From positions 1 through 42,822 of the forward strand of contig JAPPHZ010000001.1 of assembly GCA_028820935.1 (NCBI GenBank): a stretch of 42,822 bases of DNA, in the 5' to 3' direction. Every line of letters starts with the position of its first letter. Positions within the stretch are counted from its first letter, which is position 1. The notes under the pieces are model-generated. The model saw nothing but the letters and a program-made list of their open reading frames with translations. It searched no databases and was not told the origin of the DNA. Shown piece after piece: positions 33,325 through 42,188 of this stretch. The stretch is from a bacterium. Lineage in GTDB: Bacteria; Actinomycetota; Acidimicrobiia; Spongiisociales; Spongiisociaceae. The translations under genes and the position numbers were made by a program.

Positions 33325-34577
33325 CAGGCCGCCCCTGCCGGTGCAGCCTGGATCTTCCAGAAGTAGTTGGGCACATTCCCCCCGCCGTGCAGCCTGCGCA
33401 GAACCAGTTCCACCCGGTCTCCGATCTCGACTTCGAGCCGGTCGGCAACCTGGCCGTAGAAGCGGCCGCCGCCGTCGAGGTCGACGACCGCCATGGAGAG
33501 CGGGCCGCCGAACGGGAACACGTGGTCCCGAGCGAAGGTCACCACGGTGCCGGTGCGGGCAAGGTGGTACGGCTCGAACCCGGCGCTCGACGCAGCGGGC
33601 GGCGGTGGGTAGACGACCTCCCCGGTCTCGGTGTTCCTCGCTGCGAGCAGGCGAAACGTCTGGCTTCGCTCCCGGTAGGCCATCGCCTGGGATGAGTACG
33701 GGGTGAACGTGGACTCGTCGGGATCGGCCGGACGCTCTCCGCGCAGCCCGCCCGCGATCTCATCGGCAGCCTGCTCTCTGATGCCGGAGAACCGGGATCC
33801 GACCGTTATCCGGACGGCGTGTCTGATACCTCCGGACGACGAGGCGACCACCAGATCCCGGCCCTCGGTGGCGTCACTCGTGAAGAGGCCGATCAACGGT
33901 GCGGCGCATCCCGGAAATCCTGCGCCTTCGATCTGCGGACCGGAGGCGGTCGAGAGAAGGACGCGGTCGGCGTCGAGCCGGTCGGCGAAGCCCTTGGCGG
34001 GTGAATAACGATCGAGAGACCTGTCACCGGCCTGAACTCCCGGTGTGTCGCGACGCTGCCAGCGATCCAGGAACAACTCGGCACCGCTCTCTGCCGGGGT
34101 GACACCGCCCACATCTCCGACCGAGTCGATCAAAAGGGCGACTGCTGCCGCCCCTAGAGGCCTGCCTCTGGTATCCCGGCGGTCGTCGGAGACCACGACG
34201 AGCACCGGCCCGCGGCCGTCGGCTACGCGCCGCGCCGCTTCGGCGATCGCGGCGACACCGGCAGAGACCGACCCGGTCAGCTCCAACACGTCGGGCCCGG
34301 GACGATCCGCAGCGGACCGGATGTCCAGCACCTCGGCAAGAAAGGGGGCGATACCGGGCTCCGGGAGCGGGGCCGACACGGTTGCTGCCAGCAAACCGTT
34401 CGGAGTGACGTCCGGGTTCCTGTCCAGCATCGCCAGGCCGCACCTGGCAGCCATCGTGACGGCGTCCTCGTCGTGTGCGGCCCGGGAGACCGTCCCCCGG
34501 CCAGTCCTGCTACGCCACCGGCCCAGCGAGACCTGCGCATCGACGATGAAGGCGCTCGCCGTCGCTTTCTGATCCAT
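33324..34577 (-). CDS. HMG-CoA-synthase-like domain fused to a DUF35 OB-fold, both degenerate
   Basis: 417 residues. N-terminal part (1-270): thiolase-fold, HMG-CoA-synthase-like (DVTPNGLLAATVSAP, VLVVVSDDRR, DRVLLSTASGPQIEG). The segment that should carry the nucleophilic Cys (LELTGSVSAGVAAI) has none. C-terminal part (about 285-417): DUF35-type OB fold (ARTGTVVTFARDH, GPLSMAVVDLDGGGRFYGQV), but the Cys4 rubredoxin-like zinc finger before it is gone (RLLAARNTETGEVVYPPPP). Known: DUF35 proteins pair with thiolases or Ltp2-type aldolases. Inferred: a non-catalytic partner that holds or channels acyl-CoA for the thiolase encoded next to it. Confidence 0.75.
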   Translation of the reverse strand: MDQKATASAFIVDAQVSLGRWRSRTGRGTVSRAAHDEDAVTMAARCGLAMLDRNPDVTPNGLLAATVSAPLPEPGIAPFLAEVLDIRSAADRPGPDVLELTGSVSAGVAAIAEAARRVADGRGPVLVVVSDDRRDTRGRPLGAAAVALLIDSVGDVGGVTPAESGAELFLDRWQRRDTPGVQAGDRSLDRYSPAKGFADRLDADRVLLSTASGPQIEGAGFPGCAAPLIGLFTSDATEGRDLVVASSSGGIRHAVRITVGSRFSGIREQAADEIAGGLRGERPADPDESTFTPYSSQAMAYRERSQTFRLLAARNTETGEVVYPPPPAASSAGFEPYHLARTGTVVTFARDHVFPFGGPLSMAVVDLDGGGRFYGQVADRLEVEIGDRVELVLRRLHGGGNVPNYFWKIQAAPAGAA

Positions 34578-34651
34578 CGATTGTCTTCACTTCCGGCATC
34601 GGCTACGGCCCGGATGGCTGAGCCTACAACGCGCCGCCGTGGCGACCCGGG

Positions 34652-35080
34652 CTACGGTCCGGTGCGCTCCGGTCGGCCCTTGACCTGACGGGCTACGTCC
34701 AGCGAGTCGTACCAGACGCTCAACGACTTGATCTTTCCGTCGGAGATGTCGAACACGTCCACCGCGGAGAAGGCCACGGGGCGTCCGCCCACCGTCCGGC
34801 CGTCAAAGTCGATCTCAACCACCACGCTGCTCCCCGATGCCAGGAACCGAGTGGGTCGGTCGGTTCCTTCGACAAAACCGGCCAGCAGGGTCTCGAAGTA
34901 GTCCACCGCGGCATCCACGCCCTCGAGGCGTCCCCTGCCGACGACCTGCAGCGATAGATGTGGATGGAGGATCTCTCGGAGCGCCGGCCAATCTCGAGAG
35001 TTGATCGACGCGAAGTACTGCTGGACGATGGTTTGCGGTGAAGTTGGAACGTCCACGGCCTTCTCGGGAGAGCCCCTCAA
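34652..35080 (-). CDS. SnoaL-like/NTF2-fold protein
   Basis: 142 residues. Seen: IVQQYFASINSRDWPALREI, HLSLQVVGRGRLEGVDAAVDYFETLL and the C-terminal strand block FSAVDVFDISDGKIKSLSVW, the typical cone-shaped alpha+beta fold. The family includes ketosteroid isomerase-, epoxide hydrolase- and cyclase-like enzymes and also binders without activity. The catalytic residues cannot be assigned. It lies between the thiolase/DUF35 pair and the flavoenzyme gene on the same strand (71- and 80-bp gaps). The true start may be GTG 35056. Confidence 0.8.
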   Translation of the reverse strand: MRGSPEKAVDVPTSPQTIVQQYFASINSRDWPALREILHPHLSLQVVGRGRLEGVDAAVDYFETLLAGFVEGTDRPTRFLASGSSVVVEIDFDGRTVGGRPVAFSAVDVFDISDGKIKSLSVWYDSLDVARQVKGRPERTGP

Positions 35081-35160
35081 CGAATCTAGCGCGCGGGATC
35101 GTAGTTGAAACGGTGGCCGCGAGGGCGCCCTGCCGAGCCGCAGCGACCGCGTTCTCGCTC

Positions 35161-37110
35161 TCAGGTCAAGGCTCTGAGGGAGTCGTTTCCCTCGGCGATC
35201 GCCGGCCCGATCCCTCTCGGAGCCCGAGCGTCGCCGATGACGACGAAGGGCACCTCTAGCTGATCGAGCCAGCTCGGCCGGACTGAGCGCGCCGGATCGG
35301 CGATCACAACCCCGCCGCAGGGAATGAAGATCTCGCCGTCCTCGGCCGAAGCCACCAATCCGGACTCGTCAAGGCGCCGTGGGATCGCCAGAACGACCGA
35401 TCCGCCGGCCGATTCGATGCGGCTGAGATACGCCCGCCTGGCCAACCCGCTGGTGTCGTTGCCGGCACGCGTACCGGTTACGACGACGACAGGATTTCCC
35501 TTGTGGATCAGCCACAACGATGTTGCCAGAGCTCGGCGACCCCCACCGAGGACCACGACCTCTCCTAAGGGTTCCGGCGTTCCCAGAGTCGACTCCCCGG
35601 CAGCCAGCAAGCCCTCGGCGGACCAGACGGGCATGCGGTCGTATCCGTCGAGTACCGGCACCTCGGTGACACTTCCCGTGGCGGCGACCACGAAGTCCGG
35701 GTCGAGATCACCCACCGAAGCCGCCGTGGCCTCGAATTGGAGTCTCACATCGACATCGAGGTGCTCCATCTCGAGGAAGAACCAATCCGCAAGACGCTGC
35801 ACATGGCGCAGTGGCGGCGTCCGGGCGGCCAACCTGAGGCTGCCCCCGATCGTATCGGCCCGGTCGACGATGACGACTTCATGGCCCTCGAAGGCGCCCT
35901 TCCGAGCCGCTTCGAGGCCGGCCGGGCCGGCGCCGATCACCACGAGTCGGCGTGGCGCGGCGCGGGCAGGCAGGAGGGTCGGCCGGAGCTCTCTCCCGGC
36001 ATCGGGGTTCACCGAGCACGAGATGGGGTCACCGTGCTGGAGCATTCCGGCACATCCCTCCACCGTTCCGATACAGGGCCTGATCCGGGCAGGCTCCCCA
36101 CTTCTCGCCTTGGTCGCCCAGGCGGGATCGGCCAGAAGCGCCCGGCCGACGGCGACCGCATCACAACGGCCCGAGGCCAGCGCCATCTCGGCGGTTGAGG
36201 GATCGGTGATGCGCCCGACGGCCACGACGGGAATGCTCACGCCGGCGCGCACCTGCGACGCGAGGTCTACGAACGTGCCCTCGGGATCGTCGAGCAACGG
36301 AATGGTGTAGGGAACGGAACCGTAGACGCCCGCGGACACGACCAACCCGTCGGCTCCGGCGGCCGCAAAGGACCTGGCCGCCACGACGGCGTCGGCGATC
36401 TCGAGACCGCCGGGCACGAAGTCGGCCCCGTTGAGGCGAACCATCACGGCGAGTTCGGGCACGGCTTCCTTGATCGCACGGACGATGTCGACGCCGAAGC
36501 GAGTTCTCGCGGCGACGGTTTCACCGCCGTACACGTCGCTGCGGTGGTTCGATCCGGCGGACATGAACTGATGGATGAGGTAACCGTGCGCGGCGTGCAC
36601 CTCGACGGCCACAAACCCGGCAGTCCACGCCTTCCGGGCCGCGGTGGCGAACGCGGTGACCAGGTCCTCGACCTCGCTGATCTCCAAGGACCGCGGTTGC
36701 CGGCTGACGTGGACGAGCGGCGCTATGGCGGACGGGGCCACGGGGTCGCCGCCTATCACCTTCGGGCTCACCTGACGGCCGCCATGGCCGAGCTGGAGGC
36801 AGGGCGCAGCGCCGTTGGCCGCTATGGCATCGGCCAGCGGGGCCAGAGCTCGAGCCGCGCCGTCGAGCCACATCCACGGAATCTGTTGCTCGACCCGACC
36901 CTCCGGCGCAACCGCCCCGAAGGCCACCACCGCCATCCCCACATCGTGGGTGCGAGCTGCGAAATACTCGATCAGGTGCTCGGTGGGAAGCCCGGCCCGG
37001 AACCCGAATCCGGTCGTCATCGGCGACAGCAATATCCGGTTCGAGAGCTCGAGCGGTCCGAGGCGCCAGGACGAGAAGAGGGTTGGATACGAGTTCCGAG
37101 CTGCCTTCAC
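35161..37110 (-). CDS. OYE-type flavoenzyme, 2,4-dienoyl-CoA reductase/TMADH-like, with an altered Fe-S motif
   Basis: 649 residues in three parts. (1) FMN TIM barrel with the family block HGYLIHQFMSAGSNHRSDVY near residues 175-194. (2) An iron-sulfur segment that should be C-x2-C-x3-C-x11-C but reads PCIGTVEGCAG...ISCSVNP: the second Cys is Thr349 (codon 36064-36066), so only three ligands remain. (3) FAD/NAD(P) domain with VIGAGPAGLEAAR near residue 393. It resembles E. coli FadH and trimethylamine dehydrogenase. GTG 37110 was chosen because it precedes the usual YPTLF start; the frame is open to TTG 37158. It may reduce an enoyl compound with NAD(P)H. Confidence 0.85.
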   Translation of the reverse strand: MKAARNSYPTLFSSWRLGPLELSNRILLSPMTTGFGFRAGLPTEHLIEYFAARTHDVGMAVVAFGAVAPEGRVEQQIPWMWLDGAARALAPLADAIAANGAAPCLQLGHGGRQVSPKVIGGDPVAPSAIAPLVHVSRQPRSLEISEVEDLVTAFATAARKAWTAGFVAVEVHAAHGYLIHQFMSAGSNHRSDVYGGETVAARTRFGVDIVRAIKEAVPELAVMVRLNGADFVPGGLEIADAVVAARSFAAAGADGLVVSAGVYGSVPYTIPLLDDPEGTFVDLASQVRAGVSIPVVAVGRITDPSTAEMALASGRCDAVAVGRALLADPAWATKARSGEPARIRPCIGTVEGCAGMLQHGDPISCSVNPDAGRELRPTLLPARAAPRRLVVIGAGPAGLEAARKGAFEGHEVVIVDRADTIGGSLRLAARTPPLRHVQRLADWFFLEMEHLDVDVRLQFEATAASVGDLDPDFVVAATGSVTEVPVLDGYDRMPVWSAEGLLAAGESTLGTPEPLGEVVVLGGGRRALATSLWLIHKGNPVVVVTGTRAGNDTSGLARRAYLSRIESAGGSVVLAIPRRLDESGLVASAEDGEIFIPCGGVVIADPARSVRPSWLDQLEVPFVVIGDARAPRGIGPAIAEGNDSLRALT

Positions 37111-37156
37111 CGGCGCGAGTGTACGGACCAGGGCTGGAAGGCGGGAGGTACGGTCC

Positions 37157-37267
37157 AAGAGGTGCCCAAAGGACGCGGATGGACCTCTACTGGTTGGCCG
37201 CGACGCTTCTACCTGGGGGTTCGATTCCGGCTACCGGGCCAACCGGACGTGTTTCAGTACCCTGCTA
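37157..37267 (+). repeat. Family 2 palindromic element, decayed copy C, forming the leader of the phosphotransferase gene
   Basis: The right part (about 37190-37267) aligns with copy A and the complement of copy B: TTGGCCGCGA, then GGGGGTTCGATTCCGGCTACC, then CGGGCCAACCGGAC, ending TTTCAGTACCCTGCTA (one base off the consensus end). The left terminus is eroded (AAGAGGTGCCC) and there are about 11 extra bases near 37180. It ends 3 bp before the ATG of the phosphotransferase gene, so it is the whole leader. Confidence 0.65.
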
Positions 37268-37270
37268 GCC

Positions 37271-38581
37271 ATGGCCGTCGAGGTCTGGATCGTGCGAGCT
37301 GCCGAAAGGGCACTCGGGCGTTCGCTCCGAGCGGCCCGCGTCGAGCCGATGGCGGGCGGACACTCATGGGATACCTATCTCGTGTCGACCGCCTCAGGTC
37401 CCGAGGCAGTGGTGAGAGTTGCTCCGCGAGGCGGAACGCTCGCTCCCTACGACGTCGAGGTGGAACGGCGAGCGCTCCGGGCTGCCCGTGGGGCGGTGCC
37501 TGCTCCGGACGTGCTGCTCGTCGCCGCTCATCCGTCCCGGTTCGGGGCGCCGCTGCAGGTCCAGACCGTTGCCCCCGGGGAGAGACTGCGCAGCTCGCAG
37601 GAGTTCCCACACCATGAAAGAAAGCGCTATCGAGCAGCGATGGCTGTCGCGCTCGGGGATCTCCATCGTTTGGGTGATCCCTCCCGGCTCTCCGCGGTCA
37701 AGACGACGGGAGAAGCGATTCGATCGATCATCAACGTAGAGGTGGAGCATTACCGCCGGGCCGCGGCCGCGCGACACCCGGGGTTCGAGATCGGCCTTCG
37801 GTGGCTTCTGAGCAACCTCCCGGGAGGCAGCGACGAACCTGTTGTCTGCCACGGTGACTACCGCATCGGCAACATCCTGTGGGATGACGGCGGAGAGATC
37901 AGCGGAGTGCTCGACTGGGAGCGAGCCTGGGCGGGCGACCCGATGTGCGACATCGCATTCACGCGCCAATTCTCCGCCTGGGGAGGAATCGATGGGGAGG
38001 CGGTCGCTCTCTACGAGCGGGCATCGGGGCGAAAGGTCGACGAGTCCCGGATGGCCTTCTACCTCAGGCTCGAGCGCTGGAGGTCCTACACGGCCTCGAT
38101 GCGGGGGATCTCAGCCCTGGCTTCCGGGAAGTCTGATCGCCCCGCGCTGGCGGCTATCGGAGAGGCCGGAAACTCGGGCATGTGGGATCTGGCGAGCTGG
38201 CTCGAGGACGGTCTGGTGCCCCTTCCCCCCGCGCTCGCGAAGCGGCGGAGCCACTACGCGCCGATGCTGAGCACTGCCAGACGTGTCGAGATTGCCCGCC
38301 ACCCCGGTACCGGCGGACCGCTGCGCTCGCACTTGCTCGACGACGGGGAGGAAAGCCGCGCGCTGCGCCGGTCGGTGGATCGATTGCGAGCTATCGGCGG
38401 TATGCCGGCTCTGGCGAAAGCGCTCGACGTGTCAGACGTGGAGGAGGCATGGGAGGCGGCGTTCGAGGTTCTTACCGCGGCGGCTGCTGACGGCGGGCGT
38501 AACCTACAGGCAGCATTGCAAGCGCTGGGGCACCGTTTCACGGGGCGCCCGACCTTTCTCCAGGAGATGGCATGGCGCTGA
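37271..38581 (+). CDS. Aminoglycoside-phosphotransferase-like kinase (APH/ACAD10-like), extra C-terminal domain
   Basis: 436 residues. Seen: a kinase-like fold with VEPMAGGHSWDTYLV (ATP-binding start), the catalytic loop HGDYRIGN (194-201, Asp196 and Asn201) and the metal Asp in GVLDWERAWAGDP (Asp215). A further 150 residues at the C-terminus (from about 285) are helical and unrecognised. APH-like kinases in acyl-CoA catabolic clusters often phosphorylate hydroxyl groups of the substrate (as ACAD10/11 do with hydroxyacyl-CoA), which fits this island. It overlaps the next gene by 10 bases. ATG 37271 was chosen; the frame is open much further upstream, into the opposite gene. Confidence 0.85.
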   Translation: MAVEVWIVRAAERALGRSLRAARVEPMAGGHSWDTYLVSTASGPEAVVRVAPRGGTLAPYDVEVERRALRAARGAVPAPDVLLVAAHPSRFGAPLQVQTVAPGERLRSSQEFPHHERKRYRAAMAVALGDLHRLGDPSRLSAVKTTGEAIRSIINVEVEHYRRAAAARHPGFEIGLRWLLSNLPGGSDEPVVCHGDYRIGNILWDDGGEISGVLDWERAWAGDPMCDIAFTRQFSAWGGIDGEAVALYERASGRKVDESRMAFYLRLERWRSYTASMRGISALASGKSDRPALAAIGEAGNSGMWDLASWLEDGLVPLPPALAKRRSHYAPMLSTARRVEIARHPGTGGPLRSHLLDDGEESRALRRSVDRLRAIGGMPALAKALDVSDVEEAWEAAFEVLTAAAADGGRNLQAALQALGHRFTGRPTFLQEMAWR

Positions 38582-39579
38582 AGGAACGAGATGAATACCT
38601 CCACGCCCCTCCTGCCGACGCCCCGGACACGCACCTCTGGAGCGACAACTTCTGGTTTTCTGTCGTCGATCGCGAGGCAGACGTCTTCGGCATCAACCAC
38701 ATCCATGCCTCGCTGAGTCACGGCTACTTGCGAGCGAGCGCCTTCTACGTCATCGACGGCGTCCACCAGCAATGGGCCTCACGTCAACCGCTCGGGGTCG
38801 ATCCGGTGTTCGAGACGATCGGCGATCAGCGGCTTACGTTTCGAGTCGACAAGCCTTTCGAGCAGTACCGCTGGGTTTTCGACGGCCCAAAGTTCGGATT
38901 CGATCTCACCTATCGCAGCCGTTTCGCGGTCTTCGACTACGACGACTGTCTGGGCGGCAATCCGCTGGCCGCCTACGAGGACTACGGAGGCCACTACGAG
39001 CAGGCGCTCTCCTGCCAGGGCTCCTTCGAAGCCTTCGGTGGTCCCCGCAAGGGCGAACGACGGGCCATCGATTCGTGGGCCCACCGCGATCACTCCTGGA
39101 CCCATCGATTCGTGCGCTCCAGCTCCTGGGAGCCGCGCAAGCATCGAACGCTACAACGATCTCTCGGTCACTTCTGGCCGTCGATCCAGCTCGAGAACCG
39201 TCACCTCAATGCGTTCGGCTGGATGAATCCGGACCGGCAGCTGCCCGAGGGCGCCAACCCGGTGGGAGGATGGATAGGCGACGCCGACGGGTCTCGACCG
39301 ATCGTCGGCGCCTCATGCGTGCCGCGTCTCGAAGACGATCGCCGCACGGCTATGTCGTTCGACATCCGGTTCGATCTCGGCGACGAGCAACTCACCGTTG
39401 TGACGGGCCGAAAGCACGCCCAGACCCGCAACGGTCTGATGCGCGATGAGAACGACGCAGAGGCGCGCCTGGACTGTTACGAGCCCTTCTTCGACTTCGA
39501 GGTCCTCGAAACCGGAGAGCGCGGCTACGGCGTCGTCGAGTACTCCATCAACCCGCCCACGCCCCGATTCCGCTACTAG
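38572..39579 (+). CDS. Lipocalin/CrtC-like two-domain protein (DUF7064/DUF7065 type)
   Basis: 335 residues with no signal peptide or membrane helix. Seen: THLWSDNFWFSVVDREADVF near the start, many beta strands, RAIDSWAHRDHSWTHRF in the middle (His/Asp/Trp-rich, likely in the cavity), AFGWMNPDRQLPEG, and a C-terminal YGVVEYSIN. The layout of two beta-barrel lipocalin-like domains recalls carotenoid hydratase (CrtC) and AttH proteins, and I connect it with the DUF7064/7065 families with moderate certainty. Translation is coupled to the kinase gene (10-base overlap), so the two probably act on the same hydrophobic compound. The reaction is unknown. Confidence 0.65.
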   Translation: MALKERDEYLHAPPADAPDTHLWSDNFWFSVVDREADVFGINHIHASLSHGYLRASAFYVIDGVHQQWASRQPLGVDPVFETIGDQRLTFRVDKPFEQYRWVFDGPKFGFDLTYRSRFAVFDYDDCLGGNPLAAYEDYGGHYEQALSCQGSFEAFGGPRKGERRAIDSWAHRDHSWTHRFVRSSSWEPRKHRTLQRSLGHFWPSIQLENRHLNAFGWMNPDRQLPEGANPVGGWIGDADGSRPIVGASCVPRLEDDRRTAMSFDIRFDLGDEQLTVVTGRKHAQTRNGLMRDENDAEARLDCYEPFFDFEVLETGERGYGVVEYSINPPTPRFRY

Positions 39580-39781
39580 GCCTGATCCTTCGTGTTTCCC
39601 GACACACCGGCCGCATCCAGCCACGTCAACGGCGTATTTGCGGCTTCGCCGTCCTTCACCCGGTGGGTGCCAAGCACCACCTGTCAGGGATGGGACCGTC
39701 GGAGACCATCATTCGTGTTCAGGTCGCCCTTCTCCGACTCAATCCATCCTGACAAACCGCGCGCATGAAGGATTGGGGCTA

Positions 39782-40822
39782 ATGCGCGCCGCCTTCCTCG
39801 ACGGAGCGGAGGACATCGCAGTTCGCGAGGTACCGCCCATCCCAGCCGAAGGCCACCTCGTCGAGATCGACGTGATCGCTTGCGGGATCTGCGGTTCTGA
39901 CCTTCACCGATGGCGCCGTCCGGACTTGATGGCCGGGCAGATCGAACCATCGATCCCCGGCATGGCGGGACACGAAGTCGTCGCCCGGGTGCCGCGAACC
40001 GATGGCGGGCGCGGCCGGCGAGTCGTCGTCGAGCCGAACCTCGCTGGGAATTGCGGGAAGTGTGGGGCGTGTCTGGAAGGCAAGGCGGTGTTCTGCACCA
40101 ACCGCACGGCTCTCCGGTCATGGGGGTTCTCAGAGCGGATGGCAGTCAACGCCTCGAGCTTGTTCGACGTTCCGGACGGCATGGCCGACGATCTGGCGAG
40201 CCTCACGGAGCCGCTTGCGTGCGCAGTTCACGCCTACCGGGCAAGCCATACATTCGCCGCACAGGACGGGACACTGGCCGGTCGCAGGATCGCGGTGATC
40301 GGAGGGGGCGCGATCGGACTGCTGGCGATCGCCGCTGCTACTCGCCTCGGCGCCGACGCCCTGCTCTGTGTGGCCCGTTACCCCCGGCAGGCTGCGGCGG
40401 CCGAGACCCTCGGGGCGATCGAGGTGTTGGATCCCGTTGTCGACGATGTGGCCTCCCGAATACGCAAGTTCGCGCCCGATGTCGTGGTCGAGGCAGTCGG
40501 GGGCGGGCCGGAGACCTTTGATCTCGCGGTTCGAACTGTGAATCCGGGCGGTGAGGTGCTGGTGCTGGGACTGTTCGACGATCCGACATACCTTGACACG
40601 CGCCGGGCCTTGTTTCGCGAACTGCGCCTGCTCTTCTCGATGACCTACGGGGTCATCGACGGCCGCCACGACTTCGAGGTCGCCCTCGAGTTCCTCGAGT
40701 CGGATCCGGCTGCTTTCGGCGGTCTCGTGTCACACCGATTTCCTCTCGAGGAGACGGCTGACGCGTTCGCCGCGGCAGCGGACAAGTCGACGGGGGCTCT
40801 GCGGATCGTGGTAGCGCCTTGA
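39782..40822 (+). CDS. Zinc-dependent medium-chain alcohol dehydrogenase
   Basis: 346 residues. Seen: catalytic-zinc residues CGICGSDLH (Cys37) and GHE (63-65), structural-zinc Cys91, 94, 97 and 105 in CGKCGACLEGKAVFC, and the NAD-binding motif VIGGGAIGLLAIAAA near residue 175. It resembles sorbitol/threonine dehydrogenases. Substrate unknown; an alcohol of the catabolised compound is likely. It is the first gene of the four-gene operon with the LLM oxidoreductase and two VOC proteins (TTGA overlap with the next). The 202 bp upstream hold no gene that I can support. Confidence 0.92.
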   Translation: MRAAFLDGAEDIAVREVPPIPAEGHLVEIDVIACGICGSDLHRWRRPDLMAGQIEPSIPGMAGHEVVARVPRTDGGRGRRVVVEPNLAGNCGKCGACLEGKAVFCTNRTALRSWGFSERMAVNASSLFDVPDGMADDLASLTEPLACAVHAYRASHTFAAQDGTLAGRRIAVIGGGAIGLLAIAAATRLGADALLCVARYPRQAAAAETLGAIEVLDPVVDDVASRIRKFAPDVVVEAVGGGPETFDLAVRTVNPGGEVLVLGLFDDPTYLDTRRALFRELRLLFSMTYGVIDGRHDFEVALEFLESDPAAFGGLVSHRFPLEETADAFAAAADKSTGALRIVVAP

Positions 40823-41730
40823 GGTTCGGACTGCACCTCCCCCAGCTCGGCAGAGCGGCTTCGCCCGAGAGGGTGGGGGCCGCAGCCGTTGTCGCCGAGG
40901 ACCTCGGCTTTGCTGACGTGTGGGCGTCGGATCACGTAGCGGTCCCGACATCGATCGAGGGCATGCCCTCGTTCTTTCCGGAGCCGATCCCGCTGTTGGC
41001 GCTCGCCGCGGCTCACACGCGGCGGGTCGGCCTTGGAACCAGCGTCATCGTCCCCGCCTACCGGAACCCGATGCACTTCGCCAAGCAGTGGGCGACGTTG
41101 GATTGGCTGGCGCCCGGACGCACGATTCTGGGGGTCGGAGCCGGATGGCTGACCGAGGAGTTTGCCGCCGTCGGTGTTCCGATGCAGGGCCGCGGCGCGC
41201 GACTCGACGATTACATCCGTGGGTGGAGGGCCCTCTGGGCGGGAGCCACGGAATTCGAGAGCAGATACTTCTCGTTCGAGGCAGTCAGAGTGAATCCACG
41301 GCCGTCCGAGGCGATCCCCGTCTGGATAGGTGGTTCATCAGCGGGTGCGTTGCGTCGAGCTGCTTGGTGTGACGGCTGGCACGGCACCTGGGCGCCGCTC
41401 GACGAGTTTAAGCGAAGGGTCGTGATGCTCCTCGCCGAGATGGAGAGGATCGAGCGCGATCGTGAGGAGGTCACCGTGTCGATCCACATGGAGGTCACCA
41501 TCGGTGACGGTCTCGACTACTCGGGTTGGTCGTCCGTCGGCGACGGCTACGGTGATCGGCGACCGGTGACCGGGCGTCCGGAGGATGTCGCAGAACTTCT
41601 GGCCGACTACGCGGAAGCCGGGCTCGACCATGTCCTTGTCACACCGGTGGTTCGCGGCGCAAGAGCCTGGGACGAGATGGTCCTCGGCATCGCCGCCCTC
41701 AAGGATCTCGTCGAGAAGGGCGCGCATTGA
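40819..41730 (+). CDS. LLM-class F420-dependent oxidoreductase
   Basis: 303 residues, a luciferase-like (beta/alpha)8 barrel. Seen: RFGLHLPQLGRAASPERVGA, AEDLGFADVWASDHVAVP, TRRVGLGTSVIVPAYRNP, ILGVGAGWLTEEFAAVGVP, IPVWIGGSS and a C-terminal GLDHVLVTP. This pattern is that of the F420-dependent TIGR03619-type subfamily. It may oxidise or monooxygenate an alcohol, ketone or heterocycle. TTG start overlapping the dehydrogenase stop (TTGA) shows coupling. The cofactor (F420 rather than FMN) is inferred from family. Confidence 0.9.
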   Translation: MRFGLHLPQLGRAASPERVGAAAVVAEDLGFADVWASDHVAVPTSIEGMPSFFPEPIPLLALAAAHTRRVGLGTSVIVPAYRNPMHFAKQWATLDWLAPGRTILGVGAGWLTEEFAAVGVPMQGRGARLDDYIRGWRALWAGATEFESRYFSFEAVRVNPRPSEAIPVWIGGSSAGALRRAAWCDGWHGTWAPLDEFKRRVVMLLAEMERIERDREEVTVSIHMEVTIGDGLDYSGWSSVGDGYGDRRPVTGRPEDVAELLADYAEAGLDHVLVTPVVRGARAWDEMVLGIAALKDLVEKGAH

Positions 41731-42188
41731 GCATCGAGTTCTCGCAGATGCACCACTTCGGGATCGTCGTACCTGATCTCGATGGTGCGATGAACGAACT
41801 CACCAGCCAGCTGGCTCTCACGTGGGCGCCGATCCGGCACGGCGAACGCACCGTGCGCCACCTCGGCCGGCTGGTGACGACCGACCTCCGACTCACCTAC
41901 TCGATTGAAGGGCCTCCCCATCTGGAGTTGATCGGAGAGGCCCGGGGCACGCCGTGGGAACCGACCGGAGGAGGTATACACCACGCCGGGTTCTGGGTTC
42001 AGGACCTGCGCGGCACCGGCCTCGAACTGGCCCGGGCAGGGATGACGCTCGAAGCCACCTATGACGCCGAGGATGGCGGGTTGCTCGGCTTTGCATACTT
42101 CACCGACGCGAACGGCTTCCGGGTCGAGATCCTCGATGACTCTCGCCGGCAGTCGTTCGATGACTGGCTCGCTGGCGGGCCGCGTTAG
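41727..42188 (+). CDS. VOC-superfamily (glyoxalase/dioxygenase-like) protein, first copy
   Basis: 153 residues with two betaalphabeta units. Seen: HHFGIVVPDLDGAM (His10), GPPHLELIGEA (Glu in HLE), GGIHHAGFWVQDL (His near residue 85) and GFRVEILDDS (Glu near the end): the His, Glu, His, Glu pattern for one metal. The reaction (ring cleavage, isomerase or epimerase) cannot be told. It is coupled to the LLM gene (TTG overlap). Clearly similar to the next gene, with shared GPPHLELI and C-terminal W-x-AGG. Confidence 0.88.
   Translation: MSIEFSQMHHFGIVVPDLDGAMNELTSQLALTWAPIRHGERTVRHLGRLVTTDLRLTYSIEGPPHLELIGEARGTPWEPTGGGIHHAGFWVQDLRGTGLELARAGMTLEATYDAEDGGLLGFAYFTDANGFRVEILDDSRRQSFDDWLAGGPR

Noticed and set aside
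37210-37240. tRNA-like T-loop sequence GGTTCGATTCC
   Set aside because: The flanking bases do not form the 5-bp T stem, and no anticodon or acceptor stem fits in the 75 bp around it. The stretch aligns instead with family 2 elements.
36544-37270. Plus-strand extension of the phosphotransferase frame upstream of 37271
   Set aside because: It is antisense to the flavoenzyme gene and crosses the family 2 element; the kinase fold begins only after ATG 37271.
39580-39781. Possible hairpins (ACGGCG...CGCCGT; GGTGGGTGC...GCACCACC) and a frame running into the alcohol dehydrogenase
   Set aside because: The hairpins are weak and without a T tract, and the upstream frame lacks a domain or ribosome site. 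I see no gene or clear terminator here.
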